From: Straminergon stramineum
Taxonomy: Eukaryota; Streptophyta; Bryopsida; Hypnales; Calliergonaceae
Reading direction: 5' to 3'
NCBI GenBank assembly: GCA_963920665.1
Contig: OY987264.1
Span: 20,812,906 to 20,876,905 of the forward strand
DNA length: 64,000 bases
Positions 46,080-57,939 of this stretch are shown here, one piece after another. The notes under the pieces were generated by a model. It ran no database searches. It was not told the origin of the DNA and was given only the letters and a program-made list of their open reading frames with translations. A program made the translations under genes and the position numbers. Position 1 is the first letter of the stretch; every line of letters begins with the position of its first letter.

Positions 46080-48703
46080 CCCTCCTACCGAACTTTTTTG
46101 TGTGGGATTTCACAACATTTGTTGAAGCAAATCCCCTAAAGCCTAGACATACGGAGCATTTGGTGTTTGAAGTTATCTTACAAAATACTAACCATTCTCT
46201 ATGGAGCTTTTTTGTGTGGGATTTCACGATATTGTGTCAAAAAAAATCCTCTTGAAGCCTAGATGTGGAGAATATGTGGTCCAAGTTGTTTTTTTAATGT
46301 TACTTGGAGAATTGGGTGGGAACCAATTCCCTAAGCTTAATTAGTCACATGTCAATACATTTTAAATTTGTACTAACCCGTACATCAAAGCCATTGCCTT
46401 AGTATTAATTTATGTAAGCCTTAATTTGGGATTAAATTCCTAGACAACAAAGCTCCATTCGTGAAGCAAATTCTTAGTATTATTTCTTTTTAAGTGGATT
46501 ATCCCCCCCAAAAGCTAAAAATTCCTTTGTGTGCCTTCAGTTGAGTTTTTTTAATAATAAAATGAAAGTTGAAAACAAAAAACAAAATAACATAAAAAGA
46601 GGGGATCGAGCAATTGAAACCAACCAGATAATCAACAGTCGATTCTCAAAGAAATTATGGCATGCCCTTATCTCCTTGGTGTATATGAGTGTTTTAAACT
46701 CCACCCTCTAAGTTAAAACGTGCACACGGGTTCTAGCACCTTATTTAATCAATTATCTTAGGGTGTTTTTAATCTAAGTTCAATTTGTGCCTTCCCAACA
46801 ATGGACACTTTGTTTGTAATATCCAAATTGAACTCAAATCATGTAAATCCTAAAACCATTGATCTATGGTTAACTAAGTCAAATACCTAATGAAAAGATG
46901 AATTCAAATTAAAATCAATTTGAAGTAACTTGTAGAATGTAAATTGCCCTTTCTAGAATGATAAAGTAAGTTCAATTCTGACTTTCTTAGTGAAAGAAAT
47001 GAATGGATGAAATATTGACCTCTAAACCACCTCACAATCTTCATCCATCAATTAAAAATAGTAAAACTAATCAAAATAAATCCAAATTTAGGGTTGAGTT
47101 TTTAATTATGTTAATTAGCTAATTGTAAGACTAAACCTACTTTGCCAATAATCAAAGAACTTCATCCAAATTACGACCAAACTTCATCCAAATTTTTTTC
47201 ACTCAAAATTAAAGTACTTTTTAAATAAGAATAGGTTCTGGAATCCTCAAAAGATTTCCCGATTGATTTCTAATTTAAATGATTCCTTAAAGATTCTTTA
47301 AAGATTCTTTTTAATTATTTTCTAATCTAACTTAAATCAAACTTCTTATTCTAACATTACTATTTTTAGTATCTTTATGTTTTTAAGATGAAAATTAAAA
47401 AATTACCTTTTCAAAAAGGTAAAACACTTAAACACTAGATTCCTAATGAAAAAATTATTAATAGATGGAATTTTGTTAAAATTTTAGCAAATTAAACTTC
47501 ATCCATTAATTATTCTTAATCTAAGCAAACAATTGTAATTCTTAATTAATCTAAAATTTCTAAATCCTCTCGAAATTCTAAGATTTTTTGGTTTGATTAT
47601 TTTGGATGAAAATATCAAATTTTCATCCAAATTTAAAATAAAGTTCATCTAATTGTAAATAGTTAAATTTTTTATTATTTTCTAAATCAAAAGCTAAATA
47701 AAAGTTTTAAAAGTTTAATTTTCTAATTTTATTTGAAGTTTTCTAAATTTCATTCTATTGAGCAAATTTTTGAATCAAATTGAAATTGAAAAGCAAAACA
47801 TGAAGAATTTAACGCATCTTGCCTATGAATGAATCGATTGTACCATCCTCAAGGACTACAAGATGAATTGTCTCATAGTAATTCGCTCCCTCCTCATCCA
47901 TTTTTGCTAATCCATTGCGCAATTTGAAATTAATCCTTGTTCGTTGTTGTATTTTTGTTTTAAATTAGCTTTTTCTATTAATTTTGGTTGTATTTAAGAC
48001 AATTCTTAATTAATTAGGAATTATTTTATTACCCCCAAATAATAAAATCCACTAAATCAATTTAAATCTAATAGAAACTTCCAATTATTCATCATCTTGT
48101 AAATTCCCTAATTGTTTTGGAAGTATTAGTTGGCCTTTTGTTTTATCTTCTTGGCTTATTAAGCCTACTAAAACAAAACTTAGCCAAAGTCTAACCTACT
48201 AATCCCTATAGGAGTTTTAATTAATGACTAACCAACAATTTAATGAAGAGTAGAAAGAATAAAATTTCAAATCAAATCCAAGAGATTCATACTTTATTAA
48301 TTGTGCTTCGATTCCTTTTATTTGTCTCCTTCCCTTTGTCTCTTTCCCTTCTCTTCAATTCTTCAACATGAAAGACTCTTCTATTTCTATTAAATAAGTT
48401 GCTTTTGGACTTGATTATTGCAACCTTAGCTTCTAGCCTTTAACATCCAACATACAAATTTATTCAAAGTTCATTTCGTTTCTTTGACCAAACCCCTCTT
48501 CTTTGGTTTTGAACTTTGAATTTTGATTTCCTCTCCATTCACATTCTATTCGCTCACACTCTTTGACACTCCCTTGATAACTCACAAACTCCCTGTACAA
48601 GACCTCACCCAAGAAGATTGGACTTTGCTAGAGCCTTTGGAACCTCAATCTTGGCCTTGGGACCTCGAATTCATCCCTTTTGAACTAAATTGACTGCGCC
48701 ACT
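46080..48703 (-). repeat. Internal region of the X-Y composite element, copy B
   Basis: Reverse complement of 21495-23660 in content and order, with the small-ORF relic at 47809-47934. 46090-46310 holds an extra tandem duplication of about 114 bp ('cttttttgtgtgggatttcac' in each unit). No gag or pol motifs. Confidence 0.6.
47809..47937 (-). pseudogene. Relic of the conserved small ORF
   Basis: Frame-preserving counterpart of 22254-22385: 42 aligned codons, same TAA, no indel. It reads GLAKMDEEGANYYETIHLVV then LEDGTIDSFIGK. The start codon position has ACA AGG instead of ATG AAG, so no obvious initiation remains, unless an upstream exon is spliced on. Confidence 0.4.
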
Positions 48704-51241
48704 GTAGAATTGATTGATCATTGAACCAAAGCGGTCTCCATTTTGAATTTTCCGGGTGTTAACTAAATTTTACACTAAATGTTTTCCAAACAAACAAACT
48801 AATGACTAAAGGATAACTAAAATAAAACTAATTAATGTAATCTTTTAGGAGTTTTTTCTATCTAATATTTTTGGAAATTTTAAGGAATTTTTTCTAACTA
48901 CTACTATGGCTTCTTCTAACAATTCTAACTCTTACAAAAAATAGTAATCTATCACAATTAACTTTCAAACCACTCAAAGACTCATGAAAACAACCAATAA
49001 TGGAGAAAGAGTGAAAGATCAACATGTGGAGTTATTATACTTCTTTTGTCTTAATTTCTAGGGTCAAAGCTTTGCTATGTGGGGCAATCCCAAGCATACA
49101 CAATGTCAAATGGGTATCTTGAGAATTTAAATTCTAAAGGAAGTACACATGCTAGTATTCAACCAAACATTAAAAACTAATTTTTCAAAATTTCAAGAGA
49201 AGTTGCAATTTAATTGTTAAAAGAGGTACACATGATAGTATTTAAACCAAACTTTAACAATTAAGCCCCAATTTCTGTTATACAACGAATTTGGAGCTAG
49301 AATTAGTCTAATACACTTTTAGCAAGGTCAAGCTTTGCTGCTTTAAGCGTACTAGTACCAAATGTTGTTTCAAATACCACAATGTGTTAGTAATTTTGAA
49401 ATCTTAAAACAAATTAGAGTTTAGAAGTTTATTCCTTCCAAAACTCACACAAAACAAAGTAAATGGAGGCTTAGCCTCTAAAACTTAAGAAAATAAAATA
49501 GAATTCACTTTGAAGGGACCTTCTTATCTTTCAAAGTGTGCAAATGAAAAGATAGAATGAAATTGGGTTGGATCCCGACCTCAACTAGTGCTCTGACCAC
49601 GCTAGTAGCACAAAAAAAATGAAAGCAAAGTTTGGGTATGAGAATCAAGGTACTGACAACCTTGAGAGGGGATCTTTTATATTTGTCCTAGGCCCCTCCC
49701 CGATAAGTTGTCAGTGAAAAACATTTACTTTTAATTTCTAGATATGTGCTAAACTATCCTAAAGTATTTTCTAAATAATCTTTGTTTAACGAAAGAATTC
49801 TCAAGAACTTTCTCCATTTCGCTAATAAATCTTGGCTAAATTAAGTCCAAGATCTTTTGAAAATAACCCTAATTAACCTAGATCTTTTGTTAATTAATTT
49901 AAGATTATTTCTAAATTGTCTTTCTTTAAATCAAAGATGGCTTGTTACGCTAGAAAAGAGATCATGACCAAATCCAATCTTTGATTTTCCAAAAGATAAT
50001 TGCAAAATTAACTTTGAATTACTACAAGTTACAACTAAAAAGTCAAACTAAAAGCTGACCCTTTATATCTTTTAGGGAAAATTTCATAATCAAAAACAAA
50101 TTGCACCATTGTGTTCGGAAGACCCCAACTAGTTTAATGGACCCCTAACCCATGCGTCCTAGGCCATTAGTAAGTGTAAAATCAACTTATGATAATCCAA
50201 AGAAAAGTCAAAATTCTAACTTTTGGAATTTTCATCTTTTGAGGAAATCGTTTAGCTAGGGTTGCTTAGAATTTTTAAAAGAGTAAAGAAAGACCCTTCA
50301 TTTGCTCCAATCGGATACAATGAGCTCCTGGTACATCGGTCAATTGACTAACAAATTGAAAATTTGTTGAAAGTTCAATGTCGTTGATGATTTTGGTACT
50401 TGAGAATGTCAGAATGTCTTCAAACTTTGTAGGGCACTTTATTGGCACATAAAACTTTATCCTAATTTTTAGTAGAATTTTACTGCAACATGGGGAATTT
50501 CTAGAAATTTACGACCATATTCAAAGGTGGTTGACTTTCCATGGAGTCATCATGAATATTTCGGAAAAATCCAAAAAAATTTGGATAGCTTCTAAGAAAC
50601 TTTCCAAACCGAAGTGCAATATTACATTTCACTTTACACTATTAATAAGGAAGCTAAAATTAACAATTCCCTTTCAATTTCCACCTAAAAAAGAAATCAT
50701 TTTTGTATTGTAGAATCTTGAAACAACCAGCTCCAACGTTGGCTCTTGCCATGCTTTTAAAGCAACACCTTTCTTCATGCTCTAATAGCTCTCTTATAAC
50801 CTTATTTATATTTTGATTCAAAATTCTATACATTACTTACAAATAAAAATTTACCAATCCAAATTCTTCACAAATTGGATGGTGACCTTTAATAAGATTC
50901 TCTAGACCTAAAATAGACTTAGTCAGTGTGTCACATGCATTTTGCAAGACTGGTTTAGCATGGACAAAACACCAAGACTGGCTAACACTCCGACCTTTAA
51001 TTATCTCGAAATCACTTAAATAACTTCTCAAAATTTCAACTAGACACTAGAAGTAGGAAACATGAGTATTTCAGATACTATGTATTTCTAGGATGACCCC
51101 TCCCTGTATTGGTAGGGACTTCTACTTAATACCACTCAAATACTTTTTTTTTAATGTCTTTTTGCACATAAATATGTTGAAAACCTAGTAAAAAAATAAA
51201 AATAAAATTCTGAGTTTCAAGTGCCAACTTGAAGGCTCACA
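48704..51241 (-). repeat. LTR 'Y', minus-strand copy (about 2.5 kb)
   Basis: It starts TGTGAGCCTTCAAGTTGGCA (reverse of the bases ending at 51241) and ends before TGGCGCAGTC (reverse of 48692-48701), a primer-site-like sequence. TATAAAAG is on the minus strand at 49674-49681. It aligns with 18608-21494. Confidence 0.65.
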
Positions 51242-51430
51242 TAATTCATACAACGTTTAGACAAGGTTAGTTACAACATCATGTAATGGTACAAACAAGT
51301 TAGTACAAATGGTTAGTGCAATAAAACCTAAACATACAATATAAGTTAATAGCACAATTGATTAATATAAAAATTCAACAAAGATTTACACTAAACCACT
51401 AAAGGCCCTTCCCAAAGTGGTGTCACCAAG

Positions 51431-53036
51431 GTAGGGAGGGGGATTACTTTAGAATTAGTACAATCAAAATAAACAAGTCTCAAGTCTCAACTCAACAAAA
51501 CTTAATAAAACTTACACAAAAAATCCAACAAGTTAGTATGTGATTTAAATAAGACCCAAAATAAATTCGTAAGATTTGAAGGGACCCTAAGTCCTTCACA
51601 ATCTCTAGAAATAACAACAAATGGAGCTTAGAAAGCTCTAAAAATATGCATGTTGAAACTTTGGCTCAAAAATACCCAAAACATCCAACTCAATGATCCA
51701 AAATGTTAAAGTGTGAAAATATGGCTACAAAGAGATGTTTTGAGAGAAAAATCAATGACCATTTTTATGTTTTTAAGGGCAATCCCCTCCCCTCTTGTCC
51801 TACATGGTAAACTTATCATTTAAGATTTCCGCCCTCATCTTTGATTTTTGACTTTCTACATTGATCCAAAACTCTAATTTTTGAAGAAAGACTCCAAATT
51901 ACAAACCGATTGCGCCTTGGCTATAGAAGGCCATTTATAGTCTATAAGACCCTCACCCCTCTTTCTATTGCAAAAAACTCATTGAAACCTAGGGCCAATT
52001 TAAAACCAAAAAGGGTTAAAAATCCAACTTTGGGAGTTTGACTTTTTGTGAAAAGCAACTAGTTTGGGCTCTTTAAAAAATATGAGGGAGTGTGAAAGAC
52101 CTAACTCAGTCCCCATATCGATTATGTACACTCCCAAAATGTCGGACAACCTTACCATAATCTTTAAATTTGTCGATAATTGGAGAATCTTGCCGGTTTA
52201 GGTATTTTGACTATTGGAATGTCTTGAAACTTGTCCATGAGTGTTATTAATGTAAAAGAAGGTAGTCTAATTTTTAGTGAGATTTTATTGCACTTTGAGA
52301 CCGAGTAATTTCTATGAATTTTTCATCATAAATTTTAGCCGTTGAAGTGTTAACCATTTAGAAGAGGATCTTTTAATTATCAAAAAATTCCAAAATTTTT
52401 CATGAAATCTCTTATGGAATTCCATACAAAAAAGAGCAAGCTCATATTTTTATTTTGCACATGCAAAGGAAGAGATCAAATCCTATTATCTCCTTTAAAT
52501 TTGATTGAACAAGGAATCTTTCACATGAAAGAGAATATTGGCAAACCAATTTTACCGTTGAACTCTTAGCTTGATTTACACCTCAAAACACCATACTTTG
52601 ATTGTAGATGCCCTCCACTGGTTTATCTTGAGTTTTCTTCACCTCCATGTTTACAATTGAAGTTTCTAATATTTTTTAAAATGGAATGAAAAACTAAAAC
52701 TTCTCTCTAGGAATCAATTGAGGGTTCTCACATAGGTTTCCTTGGACCAATTTAGCCAAGATTTGTCACATGCAAGGTAGGTTTTGACTATTTGGGCAAT
52801 CTCTATTAAATCTCTATAAGTTGCATAATTTATGGTTTTCTACCCTATTTACATGCAAAATTTGAATTTACTTCAAAGAAAGTATTTTATTTAAAACAAA
52901 TATTATATTGACATATGATATACCTATTTTGGTTTTACGCTCTTTTCTAGGCTTTCTGTATACAAAACTACACTAAAAATTGTGAACATGAAAAAAAGAA
53001 AACATGAAGTCCCAAGTGATGAAATGGGAGCTCACA
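51431..53036 (-). repeat. LTR 'X', minus-strand copy (about 1.6 kb)
   Basis: It begins TGTGAGCTCCCATTTCATCA (reverse of bases ending at 53036). The primer-site-like TGGTGACACCACTTTGG follows at 51413-51429. It aligns with 1-2561 and, inverted, with 16825-18454. TATA-like TATAAATGG is on the minus strand at 51931-51939. Confidence 0.7.
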
Positions 53037-55650
53037 TCAGGTTTCCAAGATGTTGAGTACTTGGAAGTTGGTTCCCAAGCAATTCAATTCCCAATAGCTG
53101 ATTTCCAATAGTTCGGGTACCAAATAGTTGATTGAATTGATTTCAAGTAGTGGATCACTAGATGTACATTTGATTTCTCACATACATATATCAAAGAAGA
53201 CAAAAAATTGGGATGATGCCATCAAGCCCCAAATTTTGATTTTCTTAGTATAAAAGTTTGAATTTCCATAACAAAGGTTTGAGAGAAAGACATGAATACC
53301 AAAGGGTTGAATTTTGAACTTGAAAAAGTGAGAGAACACACTAAAATCCAGTGAGATTGGATTTCAATTAAAAATTTGTAATTGAGCCAAGGCTTAGAGT
53401 TATTCAAAAATTCGAAAATTAGATTGGAAGACTAGACGATGTCCCAAACTCACCAATTGAGTTCAAACACTGACTTCAACCAACTAAGTTCAAATCAACT
53501 AAATTCAAATCACCAATTGAGTCAAACCAACTGATTTTAGTCAATTAGAACTCTATTGCAAATTTTTGAAACTCTATCTAAGCTCTCACAATCTTGACAT
53601 AAGTTTACACTTCAATAGTGTTATAAAGTTGGATGTTTGGCAATTTCATATTTAGATTGTAGAAGAAAAAAGTCAAGGTTGACGGATTACCAATCATTAG
53701 AGAATAATTGATAGTAGGGGAGAAATAAATCCATTGAAAGACTTCAAGATTTTTTTACTAATTTCAGTACTAATTGAGGAGAGTATGATTTTGTCCACAT
53801 CATCATTTCTATCACCGTAGTGGCCACTTGGCATGTGAAAATTTGTCAAAGGTGTTTGCTAGCCATCCTCCATAACTAATTCAAGAAATCTTAGAGATGG
53901 ATTGGATAGTGGAGATGAGATTGTGGAGATGGGTTGGATAATCATGCATAATGAACATTTGAGCCCATCATGTAAATCTTGGCCCAATTAGAAAATTGAG
54001 AAGACTCTTTCCCATCCAAATTTTTGCTCTATGAAACGGCCCCTTCTTGGGTTTAATTCTCCCATGATACTTTCTTAACCATAGTTATATTTTGATTACA
54101 AGATGAGTGGAAAAATAAATAGGAGAAGTGTTTGACTTTTGAACTTCTAGAATTTAGTTATTAGAGGTAAAATATTAAACAAAGTTGTTTGGATTTTTTT
54201 TTAACTTTTAAAACCATTTAGCAAATATTTTACAAATTAGATTTGATTTGGGAAAATAATATCCTAAAATAAAAATAAAAATTAGAAAAGAAAAGAAAAG
54301 AAAAAGAGTTTGAAAGAAGGGAAAAGAGTTGCAACATCATACAACATACAACATACCAAATTCAAAATACAAACAAGAGACCAAATGGAGGTTGAAAGCA
54401 TACACAATGGAATTGAAAATTTGATGAGTGAAGTTGGAGTCATTGAACCCGCAGAGGTTGAGGTTAGTCTCAAAATGTTTTCCCATTTAGTTCATTCCTC
54501 GCAAAAAATAGTAGATCAAAATTAAAATAGTAGATCAAGAAGTTAAAGATTAAAGTTAGACCATTAGGGTAATTAAAAATTACAATTTGGAATTAGAAGT
54601 AGTTTGGAAACTTCAACATCTTCTCGAAAAGATATAAAACATAAAAATTAGGCAAAATCTTCAAAAGTTACACTAGGATGAAAAATAGTCTTTAAATTGT
54701 ATGAAAGTTAGAGAATCCATCAATAAGAATCCAAAAAAGAATCTTAGAACATAGATTAAAAGTAGAAGTATAAAGTAAAAATAAAAGTTAATTTTGAAGG
54801 TAAAAGAAATTAATAGGTGAAGTTTGATCAACCAATTAGCGGTCAAACTTGATTTGTGGATTGCTTTTGTTAGGAAAGTCAAAAGTCTAAGTGTTTAACC
54901 TTTTAGAAAGTTATTCTCATGGAATTTATCCTAAAAATTATTTGGATCTAAAAATAGCAATTAGGATTAAAAGACGAAAGATGTAGTTAAAATTGTAGAA
55001 AATTAAAAGAAATTGTTGAAGTTAACGAAGAAACAAGTTAGGATCTAAAACCTTTTAGAAAATATTTTTAGGGTTACAAAAACTAGTTTAACCTTAAGAA
55101 TTGGAAAAATATTGAAGAAGTTAGAGTGGATGAAGTTTTGATTAAAGTTAAGGTGGAATTGGATGAAAGTTAATTAAAATGGACCAAATCAAGTGAAAAT
55201 CAATAGTTAGATAAAAGATTAAAAAATAGAAAATAATCCAAAAATCGAGACTAAATTTCGATAAGTACGTAGGACAATAGAAAATGACAGATGAAATTTT
55301 AGAATTTAGTTTGAAAGCTAAACTTCATTTGTAAATCACTTGTAGAGAAAAAGTTTAATTTTCGTGAATTTAACCATTTTGGAAAGGGCATCAGAAGCCC
55401 TATACCTTAGTTTATTTATACTTTTAGCTTGACTAACCCCTACTGATCTCTAGTTTTCATTGCCATAGCCAAAGTTGGCAATAATTTCTAATTCATTTTG
55501 ATTTGGTTAGTATTGGCAATTAGGAAAATTCAAAGTGGAAATCAACAACCAAGTTCCATTGTTTGGAAGGTATAAGTGGATTATAAGTGTAAATGCCCAA
55601 TAGGATTTGTTATACAATAAAGTTACTAGAACCCGGTTCACACCCACATA
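53037..55650 (+). repeat. Further internal-region copy (C)
   Basis: 55290-55400 and 55540-55640 match the end block of copy A ('attgtttggaaggta', 'ctagaacccggttcac'). 54410-54470 ('cacaatggaattgaaaatttg...') may be a weak relic of the small-ORF region. It leads directly into the minisatellite. No gene is recognised. Confidence 0.45.
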
Positions 55651-56236
55651 GCAATACACTATGTGAACTGCGAATGAAATTGCCATAATTGTTAGGATGA
55701 CAAGCTATGTGATAGTACACATGGTCCACATGATAGTTGCTACAATGGTTAAGATGACAGGTTACCATTACAAACTATGTGATAGTATATATGGCCCACA
55801 CAACAATTGCCATGATAGTTAAGATGCTAAGCTATGTGAGAGTACACATGGCCCACATGACAGTTGCAACAATAATTATGATGCTAGGCTATGTGGTAGT
55901 ACACATGGCCCACTTGACAATTGCCACGATAATTAAGATGCCAGGCTATGTGATAGTACACAGGGCCCACCTGCCAATTGCCATGATAATTAAGATGCTA
56001 GGCTATGTGATAGTATAGATGGCCCACATGGTAGTTGCCACGATAGTTTGGGTGACAAGCCACCATGACAGACTGTGATGGTATAGATGGCCCACATGAC
56101 AGTTGCCACAATAATTAAGATACCAGACTATGTGATAGTACAAATGGCCCACATGGCAGGTGCCACGATAGTTTAGATGATAGGCCACCCTGATAGGCTA
56201 CCATGACAGATTGTAATGGTACACATGACCCTTGTC
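55651..56236 (+). repeat. Minisatellite, about nine units of 57 bp
   Basis: Unit: 'ttgccacgataattaagatg', then 'ctaggctatgtgatagtaca', then 'catggcccacatgacag'. Five units are exactly 57 bp (19 codons); others carry an extra 'ccaccatgaca'-type insert. Because 57 is divisible by three, a frame (55779-56018) stays open and reads as a repeating peptide, which is a by-product. A short array of the same family is at 44294-44500. Confidence 0.85.
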
Positions 56237-56892
56237 ACAATACATTTAAATGCTAATCAATTGGTAAATGGTTATTTTATGAACCTCCTATCTTAACTAC
56301 TAAGAAAGTTGGCATTCACTATGTGAATTATAAATGTTTTAAAGAGCTTACTACCATAGCTACATGAAACATATGAATTACATCCATATATGTTGAAAAT
56401 GCAATTTTTGTTTATTCTTCAATGATGCAACTAGCATGGTCCCTCAATTGCTTCATGACTTTTATAGACAAGATTCTCAATGGGTTCACGTTGGGCAGTG
56501 AAGAAAATGAAATCTTGCTAAAATGAAGATATGATGTCTGGATTCTACCCATGCCATAATTTATTTTGCCACAAAAGCTGAAAATCTACATCCCATGTAA
56601 CTTGTAGGGATCAATGGAAGTGAAGCCTTTCATCCTCCCCGTGGTCTTCGTTCGTTCCACTTTCCCTGTCCACTTGTCCCGCGGACTGTTCGTTCTCCCC
56701 GTCACTCCTCCCGCCTCGCAAAATTCTGACACACAACCAATTTGTTTACTCCAATAAGTTAGTAACAATGGCGACAACAGGCTGTTGTCGTCAACCCAAA
56801 TTAAGCTTAGCCCCCATTGCAAATCTCTGATCCTCTCCATTTTTCCCGCCGCCGAATCGACTCTACAGTAGAATTGGCCCCGCCTCTGGAAT
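56237..56892. other. Upstream region of the MORC-like gene
   Basis: Base composition shifts from AT-rich to GC-richer at about 56590, marking the gene-associated island. A minus-strand frame here (56586-56933) has no recognisable features. Confidence 0.45.
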
Positions 56893-56900
56893 CTATAAAG
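56893..56900 (+). promoter_or_regulatory. Candidate TATA box of the MORC-like gene
   Basis: CTATAAAG stands in a GC-richer island about 1.05 kb before the start codon, with pyrimidine-rich sequence 30-50 bases downstream where transcription could begin. No transcript evidence is available here. Confidence 0.45.
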
Positions 56901-56924
56901 ACAGAGCGTCAACTGCGGGCTTCC

Positions 56925-57939
56925 CCTGCACACAATGTGGTTTCATTCAGCATTTCTTATTTCCTCCGCACTCACGTATCGTCACATTTCCTTCTGCAGT
57001 AGTGATGAGTTTTCGTGTAGTGGTGAACGAGGATTTTGGTGATAGCTCGAATTTCAGAGTTAGGGTTACTGAAGGGAGCTTCTCATGGAGTCCTCTGGTT
57101 GTCCGCAGCTGACAGAGAAAATGCTCCCGAGAAAATAGCGGTTCCAGGTTTATCTGGGTTGAGTTGGCAGAGACGAGTTTGTGTGAATAGAGTGTTGACT
57201 TTTGGAGATGAGAGCCTTGAAGAAGGTGCCTCGTGGAGGAGGCTGTTGCGAGAGTTGAGGTTGTTGGGTTTGTTCGGGTTTGGAATTTTCAGGTTTTTTC
57301 CTGGTGGCGGTTTCTTGATTTCTTTCCTGACGTCGTGCTGCCTGCTCAGGAATTGCTGTTTCTATTTCGAGAGAATTGGAGAAATGGAGAATCGGATTAG
57401 TAGTAGCATTGTGATAGCGAGACTGCTGCATTACAGTGTCTGGATTCGTTACGAGTGTTCTTCTATTTTCAGGAGCTAGCTTTTAGAGTAATCCTATTTC
57501 TACGGGAGCTTGAGAAAAAAATTCTAGGAAAGGATGCGGTGCCTGGTCTTGGAGTCTGCATGAGTTGACGCGGAAAAAGGTAAGGTGACTGCATTTTCTG
57601 CAGCTGCGATTCTCGGTTGTTAGGTTTATTTCTGATGGTGGTTCTTTTACTTATTCCCTTACGTCGTGTCGCCTGCTCAGGATTGACTTTTCTTTCTTTT
57701 GGTAGATATTCGAGAATTGGACAATTGGAAACTTTACTTAGTAGGTAGCGTTGTGACAATGCGACTGGTGCTATAAAGTATGGGAATCCGTTATGAGAGT
57801 GCTGCCTTTGTTGCAGTAGCTAGCTTTAGAAAATAATTCCAGGTTTCTTCAGGTGCGAGGAGATACCAGAGGGAGGGAGGGAGGGAGGTCGAATGCAAAG
57901 GATCTGAAGTGGCGTTTGATAGCTTTCTAAAAATTCGTC
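56925..57939 (+). other. Probable 5' leader of the MORC-like gene, with internal duplication
   Basis: The leader is GC-richer, without a long credible frame. 57290-57487 and 57616-57832 are diverged direct copies (shared 'gtcgtg-tgcctgctcagg', 'agctagctt'). A possible 5' leader intron runs from 'aaaag|gtaagg' (57580) to 'tttgttgcag|tag' (57816). A (GAGG)n-like run is at 57871-57889. Confidence 0.4.

Noticed and set aside
55779..56018. Repeating 19-residue peptide
   Set aside because: By-product of a minisatellite unit whose length is divisible by three; the other units break the frame.
55651..56236. Possible CRISPR-like array
   Set aside because: Units are contiguous with no unique spacers, in a plant nuclear context.
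57036..57479. 147-codon frame upstream of the MORC-like gene
   Set aside because: No recognisable domain. It overlaps the duplicated leader and candidate splice sites, and the duplicate does not keep the frame.
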